From Entophlyctis helioformis (lineage: Eukaryota > Chytridiomycota > Chytridiomycetes > Chytridiales > Chytriomycetaceae), in contig JAHLKH010000330.1 of NCBI GenBank assembly GCA_025526915.1, positions 1-19,787 of the forward strand: 19,787 nt of DNA, read 5' to 3'. A model generated the notes under the pieces. The model worked only from the letters and a program-made list of their open reading frames with translations. It had not been told where the DNA came from and did not search any database. Below are positions 9,622 to 16,570 of the stretch, in pieces. Position 1 is the first letter of the stretch; the number at the start of each line of letters is the position of its first letter. Made by a program: the position numbers and the translations under genes.

Positions 9622-9735
9622 TGGCGGCGGCGGCCCAGAAGAAGACGAATGAGGGGATATGGCAACCGGACATGGCAGTGGTTGTGTATGCGTGTCTTCA
9701 TTCGCACCACAATCACCGGCATGCCGGCCCCGTCA
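9622..9735 (-). promoter_or_regulatory. Gag-pol junction: in-frame UGA-CGG readthrough candidate
   Basis: Gag and pol share one frame, separated by a single TGA (9735-9733) followed by CGG. The next 37 codons have no stop and lead into the first Met of pol (9621), just upstream of the protease. UGA followed by CGG is a known leaky stop context in several plant RNA viruses. Readthrough is inferred here. Confidence 0.6.
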
Positions 9736-11115
9736 GTCGTCGGCGTCGGCAGTGGGACCCGAGCTGCTTGAACCAGATCTTGGGACCGCGGGTGGCGAGG
9801 CCGGCGACACTCCAAAACCGAGACTGCGCAGGGCGTCAGCGAGGTCAGCAGCCGAGAACGAGTGCAGCTGCGCAGGTGGATGGTTGTTGTGCTGCTTGAA
9901 GCGGAACGTTGAGCGACAGCCCTGTCGGTGGCTGCCGACGCCGCGGCACGTGTAGCACATTCTGCGGTCATTGGCGCCACTTCTCGCGGCCTGCTGATTG
10001 GGGAACGGGTTGGCCGACGATCCTTGAGATGGCACCAGCGCGGCAGCTGCGGGTGGCTGCAGCTGTGACAGATCCATGGGCCACGGGCCTGTGTTACTGG
10101 CGATGGGCTTGGGCAGCGGGCCGTTGCGCAGGATGTCGTCAACAGTGGGGATGAAGTCGCACACTTGGGCATAGTCCATCGCGCGGAATCTCAGCTCGCG
10201 GCGCACCTCGGAGGCATACTGCCCATACAAGCCGCGTATGATCACCTCGGCCAGCCAGTTGTCGTGCACTTCCGAGTCCAAGCCTGCGGCCATCATCTCA
10301 AACCGTGCCACGTACTGAGCGCCAGACTCCTTCTCGCCTTGCTTTGTGTTAACGAGGGCGTCCTTGACTCGACGGGTCATATCGGGTGGCGTAAACGCGG
10401 CATCAAAGGCGGCGAGAAACGTGGCGGGGTGGACGACCTTGTTGCGGCGCAGGTGGCGAGTCAGCCACTGACCGGCGATCCCGACGAAGGCAGGGTGCAG
10501 CAGGGCGGTCAACTCGGCACTCGATGCGGTCTTGTAGAGCCCGAAGAACTGCTCCAGCAGGCGGCGGAAATCGGTGGCCGCCACAAGCTGCTCCGGCAGA
10601 CCGGCAAACGTGCCGAGGCTGAACTGGCGCCGCACCTCGCGACTTATCGAGCTGTCCGACGGCGCCGCAGCGGTGGGAACGGGTCTGTCTTGCGGGGCCG
10701 GGGACTCATGGGCCGTGTGCATTGACGGCGATGGGGGACGCATCCAAGAAGCGCCACGGCGACGAGCGACCGCGAGAACCGAGCCGACGGTGGCCAGTGG
10801 GTTGCCGCACTCGTCCTCGACCACGCGCGCAATGTCAAACACGAGCTGGGAGCCGCCCTGAGTGGCAAGCCACCACAGGCGGCCGGAGATGGCGTCGAGC
10901 GTGAACCCCGGCGTGGCGGCGACGTCCTCGATGTGCAGGATCGCGGCCGCCAGTTGGTGACCGAGGGGGCTCTCGTCCGTCACCATGGGGATGGCCGCGG
11001 CAGGGACAGGGGCGGCGTTGGAGGCGCTAGCGGCGGCGTTGGACGCGGTGGCGTTGGGATCGGCGGCGGCGTCAGCCGCACCATCGGCCGCGTTCGCAGC
11101 GGGCGTGGTAGACAT
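9733..11115 (-). CDS. gag: Gag polyprotein of the Ty3/gypsy element
   Basis: 460 residues. An Ala/Asn-rich N-terminus is followed by a Retrotrans_gag-like capsid region at about 155-330 (WLTRHL, F-x-x-F-x-P-P and a QYVARFE stretch) and then one zinc knuckle. The knuckle is C387-x2-C390-x5-H396-x3-C400, while the common form is CX2CX4HX4C, so His is one residue late although the outer spacing is kept. The start ATG is 46 bp inside the internal end of the 5' LTR. The ORF ends in TGA followed by CGG, and the same frame stays open straight into pol. It would package element RNA and form the virus-like particle. Confidence 0.93.
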   Translation of the reverse strand: MSTTPAANAADGAADAAADPNATASNAAASASNAAPVPAAAIPMVTDESPLGHQLAAAILHIEDVAATPGFTLDAISGRLWWLATQGGSQLVFDIARVVEDECGNPLATVGSVLAVARRRGASWMRPPSPSMHTAHESPAPQDRPVPTAAAPSDSSISREVRRQFSLGTFAGLPEQLVAATDFRRLLEQFFGLYKTASSAELTALLHPAFVGIAGQWLTRHLRRNKVVHPATFLAAFDAAFTPPDMTRRVKDALVNTKQGEKESGAQYVARFEMMAAGLDSEVHDNWLAEVIIRGLYGQYASEVRRELRFRAMDYAQVCDFIPTVDDILRNGPLPKPIASNTGPWPMDLSQLQPPAAAALVPSQGSSANPFPNQQAARSGANDRRMCYTCRGVGSHRQGCRSTFRFKQHNNHPPAQLHSFSAADLADALRSLGFGVSPASPPAVPRSGSSSSGPTADADD

Positions 11116-11149
11116 GGGAACAACAGCGGAAGGCAGCTGGTAGAGTATA

Positions 11150-11161
11150 CCAGTGCTACCA
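11150..11161 (-). other. Primer binding site, probably initiator-Met tRNA
   Basis: One base after the 5' LTR the element strand reads TGGTAGCACTGG. TGG pairs with the tRNA CCA end, and TAGC fits the GCTA that precedes CCA in eukaryotic initiator tRNA-Met. The last bases overlap a 6-bp hairpin at 11137-11153. The exact tRNA cannot be confirmed without the host tRNA set. Confidence 0.75.
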
Positions 11162-11162
11162 G

Positions 11163-11455
11163 TGAAACAGGTCGAGCTGCACTACTGGTCAGAGATGCAC
11201 AAAGGGTTCATTCCAATACACGTCAATGTCACGTACCTGCACTACTGGTCAGAGATGCACAAAGGGTTGACCAGAAGTGCAGGGCGGCGGCGCTTGCGCT
11301 TTATAGCCCATGTAGAGCCCCAAACACGCGGTCATCTGTGTTGTGTCGCACCAGTAACTATGCCAAATATGGTAACTGAGACGCGACACTGTGTGACGGT
11401 GGCGTTGTCTGAGGTATTGCGCCACCGCTGTGCTAGTAAGACGAGACGCGCAACA
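11163..11455 (-). repeat. 5' LTR of the retrotransposon
   Basis: 293 bp, same termini and internal structure as the 3' LTR. The TATA element reads TATAAAG on the minus strand (11299-11305), placing U3 at the tRNA-proximal side and transcription running leftwards into gag. The two single-base differences from the 3' LTR are at 11299 (TATA box) and 11438. Confidence 0.97.
11299..11305 (-). promoter_or_regulatory. LTR TATA box
   Basis: TATAAAG on the element strand, about 150 bp into the 5' LTR and at a plausible place for a U3 core promoter. The 3' LTR copy has TATAAAA. Transcription would start about 30 bp downstream, leaving an R-U5 of roughly 110 nt. Confidence 0.5.
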
Positions 11456-11466
11456 GACCAACAGGT

Positions 11467-11540
11467 GGTTTCATGGTGTAGTCGGTTATCACACCTGTTT
11501 AACACACAGGAGGTCTCCGGTTCGATCCCGGATGAAATCA
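11467..11540 (+). tRNA. tRNA-Val (anticodon AAC)
   Basis: 74 nt fold as a standard cloverleaf. The acceptor GGTTTCA pairs with TGAAATC (one G-U), and the anticodon stem CCTGT/ACAGG has loop TTAACAC, giving AAC. The T arm is TCCGG/CCGGA with TTCGATC, and the discriminator is A. The pol III A box (TGGTGTAGTCGG) and B box (GGTTCGATCC) match consensus. There is no intron and the 3' CCA is not encoded, as in eukaryotic nuclear tRNA genes. The retrotransposon 5' LTR ends 11 bp upstream. Confidence 0.97.
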
Positions 11541-11544
11541 TTTT
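11541..11544 (+). terminator. Pol III terminator
   Basis: TTTT directly follows the discriminator base of tRNA-Val, a minimal RNA polymerase III stop signal. Confidence 0.7.
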
Positions 11545-11646
11545 GCTCGCCATGGCTGCCTTGAGCCGCATCTGTTTTGCATCTCACGCCATCCACAGCT
11601 GCTGCGTGCTCGCTTTCCTTTTGGTCTCTTCACGCTGCTCTCGACC

Positions 11647-12117
11647 ATGCCATGCATCACGCCTCGTGTGGGCAGCATCTACACGGCTCGCCGCGCCATC
11701 AATGCCAACCTGCTCGACCCAGCCCACTCGTTTGGCGACGGTTCATGCTGCATCATGTGCGGCGAGGATCTGGGAAGCACGCTGGAGATTGCGCTCGAGT
11801 GCACAGAGGAGCGGATCGTGGCTATCCGCACAGCGCATGGGCAGCGCGGCTTGGACGCACGGTTCGCAGCAGCACGCGCCATTGCAACGCACGAGAATGT
11901 GGGACACCCACAGATACGCGGCGATCTTGTACATATTGTTTCTGACGTGGTAAACTTGATGTGGGGGTTAGTCCTTGGCGGGACGTGGGGCGAAGCATTC
12001 AATGCGAGACTTGAGGCTGATGGGTTGGCTATGGTGGGTTTAGCGGGCTTCCTGCAAGCGTCACTTGTGGTCATCCAGTTGGAGCTCTGGGCACACAAAC
12101 GGCGCGCTGTAGGGTAA
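11647..12117 (+). CDS. Hypothetical protein (156 aa)
   Basis: An ATG-to-TAA ORF of 156 codons that I do not recognise. The first roughly 95 residues look coding, with balanced composition and a CCIMCGED motif that could be half of a metal site. The last roughly 60 residues are hydrophobic and Gly/Leu-rich and might be unspliced intron or non-coding. A 109-bp part (11876-11984) recurs in diverged form at 13836-13924 upstream of the F-box/ankyrin gene. On the opposite strand the same stretch resembles the 5' side of that gene, so the ORF could instead be a relic. It is the only candidate gene between the tRNA and 12279. Confidence 0.4.
   Translation: MPCITPRVGSIYTARRAINANLLDPAHSFGDGSCCIMCGEDLGSTLEIALECTEERIVAIRTAHGQRGLDARFAAARAIATHENVGHPQIRGDLVHIVSDVVNLMWGLVLGGTWGEAFNARLEADGLAMVGLAGFLQASLVVIQLELWAHKRRAVG
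11876..11984. repeat. Copy 1 of a diverged dispersed segment
   Basis: Shares long identical blocks with 13836-13924, including GCGCCATTGCAACG, then ACGAGAATGTGGGACA, CACAGA and CTTGGCGGGA, with substitutions and about 14 bp of extra sequence in this copy. Both copies lie in the same orientation. Neither is linked to the LTR element. Confidence 0.7.
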
Positions 12118-12278
12118 GGGTACTCTATGGGATTGTTGCCAACGAGCCTATGCCATGGCTGGCTGAGCGTGCCATGCAATCACATGATCTCAACACTCTC
12201 ACAAACATCACCATCACATCTTCATTCCAATGAGCGAGTCCTGGCTATCCATTGGACAGCCGCAGAGCATCACAGCCA

Positions 12279-13769
12279 TCACTTGCTCGACGCTTGCAGT
12301 TTCTGGATGGTCGTTTCGAGTCGCTTGATGATGAGCTTGTTGGGGTTTCCTCGGTTGACTTCATCAAGCAGCGCCTGTGCCCGTGCCAGCGTGAGGCTGC
12401 CGAGGAGAATGTTGGCGATCTCGACAGTCTTTGCGCGGTTGAGTGTTCTGGCGTCAAAGCCATACCCGTGATCCACCAAGCACTGCATCATCACGGCGTT
12501 GCGTTTTTCGCGCAACAGATCAATGGCGCCATGAGATGCGCGGCCGCCCTTGGAGTGCATGTACTTGACGACGTCCACGTGCCCATTGCTGATGGCGGCA
12601 TTGAGTGCGTCCGACGAGCACTCTTGACGACCAGTTTCGTGGAGAAACTGCACCATATCCAGGTGGCCGTGTTTTGCAGCATTGGTCATTGCCACTTTCG
12701 TGCATCCTTCCGTCCTGTTGGCATACAGCCACTTGACGATATCAAGGTGGCCGTAGCAAGCCGCCCGATCAATGGCATTGCGCGTGCATCCTTCTGTCCG
12801 ATTCTCGTGAAGCCACTTGACGACATGCATATGGTTGTTGGCAGCCGCCTAGTTCATGGCACGTGTCGTGCATCCTCCCGTCCTCTTGGCATGCAGCCAC
12901 TTGACAACGTGCAGATGTCCGTTGGCAGCCGCGCAATCCATCGCCTTTGTTGTGCATCGCCTCACACCGAGATCAAGCAAGAACTGCACAACATCGAGAT
13001 GACCATGCTGCGCTGCTTGATCAACTGCGCCGCGCCAGTACTCGCTTGTCGGACCGTGCTTGGCCATCCAGCGTTGGAGTGTCTTGTACTTGTCGTCGAG
13101 ATACTTGAGCATATCGAGGCATCCACCGCGGATGGCCATGCGAGCGAGTGCGATTGGATACTTGAAGTCGATCAGATCGTACCAGCTGTGCCGCATGGGA
13201 ATAAGAAGCAAACGATGGCAGATACCAGAAGGAATGTGGAACGATATGTCGTCGTAGTTGCTGCGTGCGTCGTCTCTCGCATACCATCCCTCGGCCTCAG
13301 CTTGCTCAGGAAAGCGCTTGCACAGACGGCCGTACATGGAGCGAGAGTGTGCGAGCAGCAGTCCGTTGTCGGCCCTCAGCCAAGCATCAGGCAGCAGAGC
13401 CAGATCGCCCTGCCAGTCCATCTTGAACGCTTCGGTCCACAGCTCAAGCGTCGTCCAGTAGTCGATGCGGCGTTTGTCGCCGAGCAGGCCGTTGACGAAG
13501 AGCGTGAGCGGGCCAGCGTGCTTGAGGATCTTGGCGTGGATCTCGGCGGGCTTGCCGTCCCAGTGGCTGCGTCCGTATGCGAGGTCGCCGGTGGCTGGCG
13601 GCACCACATAGCGAGGCACACTTGGCTGTGGTGTCGTTGCTGCTGGCAACCCTGGCAACCCTGGTTCGACAGCTTGGCTGCCACTCGCTCCAACGACCTG
13701 CTCGACCACAGCCGGCTGCTCGTTGCTGGCCGCTGCTGCGTTGTTTGCCGTCTGTCGCTTCGTCTGCAT
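12279..13769 (-). pseudogene. F-box-like/ankyrin repeat protein gene with one in-frame TAG
   Basis: A single frame of 496 codons runs from an ATG at 13769 to TGA at 12279, interrupted only by TAG at 12851-12849 (codon 307). Residues 1-60 are low complexity. Residues 70-130 resemble an F-box (PAEIHAKILKHA..., later W...DW.GDLALLP). From about 210 onwards there are at least six ankyrin units of about 28-33 residues with cores such as GHLDVVQFL and HVVKWLH, and a C-terminal helical module from about 430. The TAG sits at the first helix of a unit, where the other units have Cys, Arg, Asn or Ala; CAG to TAG is one C-to-T change. F-box/ankyrin proteins usually recruit substrates to SCF ubiquitin ligases. 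The frame stays open to 14087 upstream, so an earlier start is possible. Nonsense mutation, assembly error and readthrough all remain open. Confidence 0.75.
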
Positions 13770-14362
13770 CGTCACAGCCGCTTGTTCGCTTTGTGGTTGT
13801 GAGGACAAGATCCACTCGACGCGATCGTCCAACAAGCGCCATTGCAACGAACGAGAATGTGGGACATGCACAGACACGGCATGCCACGGTGCGCAGTGTG
13901 ACTGGAGTGGTAAGCTTGGCGGGACACGGCGACGCACACGCTGCGCACCGGATGCAGGCACCTCTCCACCCCACTGCATGCGTGCTGCGCGACACTGCAG
14001 CAAGCGACCAACGCGACCAGCAACGCGATCCTTGCCACAGTCATCATCCACGTCATGCAAGTCGAGCGATGCATCCACCACATTCATCCCACAATCAGCA
14101 GCTGCTGTGACGACTGGCCCTTCAAAGCAACCACTGGCATACTCTGCATATCGAGGGCCGAAGAGACAGGGTTATCATTCTGTTGAATTCTACACCCCTG
14201 TCTCGACAATTCGCCTTCTCTTTTGGTCGCTTCTGTTTTGCTTGTCCCAATGCCATGCTCTGTGCACCATGACTTGATCTTGGCAGTTTGCACATGTGCG
14301 ACCTGTGCTGCATACCATGTTCTTCGTGCTGTCCGTGTCAAGCCGATCCAACTCGGCAAGGT
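13770..14362. other. Intergenic region between ANKRD40-like and F-box/ankyrin genes
   Basis: 593 bp between the stop of the ANKRD40-like gene and the likely start of the F-box/ankyrin gene. It contains the dispersed segment copy at 13836-13924. The minus frame stays open through 14087, but the extra residues there are not ankyrin-like. I see no RNA gene or convincing exon in the rest. Confidence 0.5.
13836..13924. repeat. Copy 2 of a diverged dispersed segment
   Basis: Lies 67 bp upstream of the most likely start of the F-box/ankyrin gene and matches 11876-11984. It could be a shared promoter or 5' UTR element of paralogues, or a coding remnant (both copies read AIAT.ENVGH on the plus strand). 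Confidence 0.7.
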
Positions 14363-15382
14363 TCATTGAGTCTGGGTTTTTACAACAATCTGAAGATGCC
14401 CTTGCACAGCCCCAGCAGGCAGCGGCGAGAGCGCTTGCAGGTGCATCAGCGCAGGCTGAGACGACTGTCCGCTGCCGATAGGAATGCACAAGTCGCCGTC
14501 GCATCGCAGCAGAGTGAACGACTCAGGCACGCCGTCAAGCTCGCGGCGGATCTGCTCGGCGACCTGGCCAAGCGATTGGCGCTGATGAACAAAGACGGCT
14601 CCCAGGATGGCGTCTGGCGAGCAACGATCCAGATAGACAAGCACGGGGGAATACATGGGCGGTGTTGCAGTGGGTGCGGCGGGTGCGGCGGGTGCAGCAG
14701 GTGCTCTCACCGGCTGCTGCTCTTGGATCTGCGATGGCTGCTGCGGGGCAGATGCAGATGGCGCTGGTGCAGACGGCGCCAGAGGCTCGGCAGTGGGCTG
14801 TGGCAGAGATGCGATGATGGATGCAGCGTCAGGCACACTCCACAGCTTGTTGACTTCGGGGTATGCCAGGTACGACGGCACAAACGAGGCCGATCCAGAG
14901 TCTGCATCTGCTTCAGGAGCCGGTGCCGGTGCGGATGCTGGTGCTGCTGGTGCCGATTCAGATGGCGCCAGAGACGCAGCCGGAAACAGCGACTCGAGAG
15001 CCGAGTCCTTCTTGCGGATCAAGTCCCGCGGCGTCTGGCCCTTGGAGTTTGCAATGTCGGTGCGGGCGCCGTACTTGATGAGCAGCTGTGCAATGTCATG
15101 GTGGCCACGAGAGCACGCCCAGTGGAGCGGCGTCCAGCCGTTGACGGCATTCTGAGCGTTGACGTTCAGCACGCCTTGTGCAAGAAACACCCGCACGGCG
15201 GCAATGTTTCCGAGCGCAACAGCCTCGCGCAGAGCCTGTCGGATGCAGCGGTCAGTCTCGCTGTCTCTCTTGCATTCTACGTCTCTGTCTCTGCGTCGCC
15301 CTCCTCGTGCCGATCGCAGCCGCACTCGCCTCTTCGGGAGCTTCCATTGATGGCCAACGTCCGATTGATGACAAAGCAGCAT
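14363..15382 (-). CDS. ANKRD40-like ankyrin repeat protein
   Basis: 339 residues from the first ATG. Residues about 48-125 form two to three ankyrin repeats starting LREAVALGN and including NAVNGWTPLHWAC, close to the vertebrate ANKRD40 pattern (LREAA.LGD...NEVNGWT.LHWAC). FVPSYLAYP at 167-175 matches the FVPNYLANP motif that follows the ankyrin block in ANKRD40. A Pro/Ala/Gln-rich linker leads to a C-terminal domain (about 245-337) with alternating strands, as expected for the ANKRD40 C-terminal region. The first roughly 45 residues are Arg-rich and unlike the family, and an ATG in another frame (near 15350) opens a sensible short N-terminus, so the 5' end may be mis-set. It is head-to-head with RPS3. 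Its cellular role is not established. Confidence 0.85.
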   Translation of the reverse strand: MLLCHQSDVGHQWKLPKRRVRLRSARGGRRRDRDVECKRDSETDRCIRQALREAVALGNIAAVRVFLAQGVLNVNAQNAVNGWTPLHWACSRGHHDIAQLLIKYGARTDIANSKGQTPRDLIRKKDSALESLFPAASLAPSESAPAAPASAPAPAPEADADSGSASFVPSYLAYPEVNKLWSVPDAASIIASLPQPTAEPLAPSAPAPSASAPQQPSQIQEQQPVRAPAAPAAPAAPTATPPMYSPVLVYLDRCSPDAILGAVFVHQRQSLGQVAEQIRRELDGVPESFTLLRCDGDLCIPIGSGQSSQPALMHLQALSPLPAGAVQGHLQIVVKTQTQ

Positions 15383-15477
15383 GTATATCTCCAGTCACGT
15401 GACCAAACTTCAACTCTGCGAATCGGTTTGGGGTTTCGGCTGCGAGTGTCGCTTTCCCGCACTCCACTAACCTTGAA
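15383..15477. promoter_or_regulatory. Bidirectional promoter between ANKRD40-like and RPS3 genes
   Basis: Only 95 bp separate the two divergent start codons. The perfect 10-bp palindrome GTCACGTGAC (15394-15403) contains an E-box (CACGTG). A pyrimidine stretch GCTTTCCC at 15451-15458, 20 bp before the RPS3 ATG, could be the TOP-like start of the RPS3 mRNA. Regulatory roles are inferred. Confidence 0.65.
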
Positions 15478-16421
15478 ATGGCCCACGTTGCAGTTGTTTC
15501 CGCCAAGCGCAAGGTACGCACACGATGCCCTCGGCGCTCTGGCGTCCATCCATCCGTCCATCAATCCACCTGTCCATCCATCAACCAGCAGCAGCAATGT
15601 GGCCACTGTGCCATTCACCCTCCCCGCCTCGTGGATGGGATGAGATGGGATGGGATGGATTAATGGACGCCTGCCACTCGATTCGTGTGACACGATTCTG
15701 TGATTCTGACTCGATTCTGTGACTGCAACAGTTCGTCGCCGACGGTGTTTTCTACGCTGAGCTCAACGAGTTCCTCCAGCGCGAGCTCGCTGAGGAGGGC
15801 TACGCCGGCGTCGAGGTCCGCGTGACCCCTGCCCGCACTGAGATCATCATCCGTGCCACCCGCACCCAGAGCGTGCTCGGCGAGAAGGGCCGCCGCATTC
15901 GCGAGCTCACCTCGGTTGTGCAGAAGCGCTTCAACTTCCCCGAGAACACCGTCGAGCTCTACGCCGAGAAGGTCAACAACCGCGGTCTGTCCGCTGTTGC
16001 CCAGGCCGAGTCGCTCCGCTACAAGCTCCTCGGTGGCCTTGCCGTCCGCAGAGCCTGCTACGGTGTTGTCCGCTTCGTCATGGAGTCTGGCGCCAAGGGT
16101 ATCGAGGTTGTCATCTCGGGCAAGCTCCGTGGTGCCCGTGCCAAGTCGATGAAGTTTGTCGACGGCTTCATGATCCACTCGGGTCAGCCCGCCAACGACT
16201 ACATTGACTACGCCGTCCGCCACGTCCTCCTCCGCCAGGGTGTGCTCGGCATCAAGGTCAAGATCATGCAGGAGTGGGACCCCACCGGCAAGGTCGGCCC
16301 CAAGAAGCCCCTTCCCGACCTCGTCACCATCCTCGAGCCCAAGGAGGACGAGCCCATCCCCGTCCCCGTTGCCGTCTCGGCCGCCGTCCCCGTCGTCGCC
16401 GAGGCCCCCGCTGCCCTCTAA
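15478..16421 (+). CDS. RPS3: 40S ribosomal protein S3 (uS3)
   Basis: Two exons, 15478-15513 and 15732-16421, give 241 residues (human RPS3 is 243). Exon 1 encodes [12 protein letters not shown] and exon 2 continues [15 protein letters not shown], matching the family's KKRKFVADGIF start. The type-2 KH domain lies at about residues 21-95, with the invariant [10 protein letters not shown] loop. The uS3 C-terminal domain follows, with [37 protein letters not shown] and [15 protein letters not shown]. The Val/Pro/Ala tail is variable in the family. uS3 forms the mRNA entry site of the 40S subunit. The gene is intact, codon use is strongly C-ending, and it is convergent with the carbonic anhydrase gene 150 bp away. 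Confidence 0.98.
15514..15731 (+). other. Spliceosomal intron of RPS3 (218 bp)
   Basis: The donor GTACGC directly follows the AAG codon and the acceptor is ACTGCAACAG. It is phase 0 and sits at the conserved KRK-FVADG junction. It holds TCCATCCA repeats (15543-15583) and GGGATGGGAT repeats (15631-15668) that are roughly complementary, and a short direct repeat (CGATTCTGTGA) before the acceptor. I found no C/D or H/ACA snoRNA signature. Confidence 0.93.
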
Positions 16422-16570
16422 ATTCTTTAATGAACCATTGAGCGCACCTCTAATGCTATTCTTTTTATAGACGCGTGTTGGATGCATGTCTTTGCCCCTC
16501 GTGGATAAGGTGTCCATGATGGCGGTATATGTATGTGGATTGGATGGTATCGTGTGGACAAGGTCGCACA

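Larger units (their letters stand above)
5771..11455 (-). mobile_element. Complete Ty3/gypsy LTR retrotransposon (5685 bp)
   Basis: Two 293-bp LTRs flank a minus-strand internal region holding a PBS, gag, pol and a polypurine tract. The pol order protease, RT, RNase H, integrase defines Ty3/gypsy (Metaviridae type). The two LTRs differ at only two positions (5907/11299 and 6046/11438), so insertion was recent. Organisation is compact: about 46 nt separate the PBS start from the gag ATG, and pol ends inside the 3' LTR. There is no env-like ORF and I see no chromodomain after the GPY/F module. No 5-bp target duplication is present; the flanks share only GAC. One frame break in the RT region would inactivate this copy if real. 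Confidence 0.97.

Noticed and set aside
11163..11455. CRISPR-like or satellite array from the 32-nt repeats
   Set aside because: Only two units per LTR, in a eukaryotic retroelement LTR.
12849..12851. UAG read as glutamine genome-wide
   Set aside because: Pol of the retroelement ends with TAG at a sensible place, and only one internal TAG is seen in all host genes.
12252..13802. 516-codon plus-strand ORF
   Set aside because: Antisense to the ankyrin array; its apparent repeats are the complement of the ankyrin repeats.
14205..14270. Second promoter copy resembling 11600-11655
   Set aside because: Similarity is limited to pyrimidine-rich sequence and a short ATGCCATGC; order and spacing do not match the dispersed segment, so chance is likely.
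14288..15643. 451-codon plus-strand ORF
   Set aside because: Antisense to the ANKRD40-like gene and running into RPS3 exon 1 in the wrong frame.
15514..15731. snoRNA within the RPS3 intron
   Set aside because: Vertebrate RPS3 introns host U15, but I found no paired C and D boxes or H/ACA elements here.
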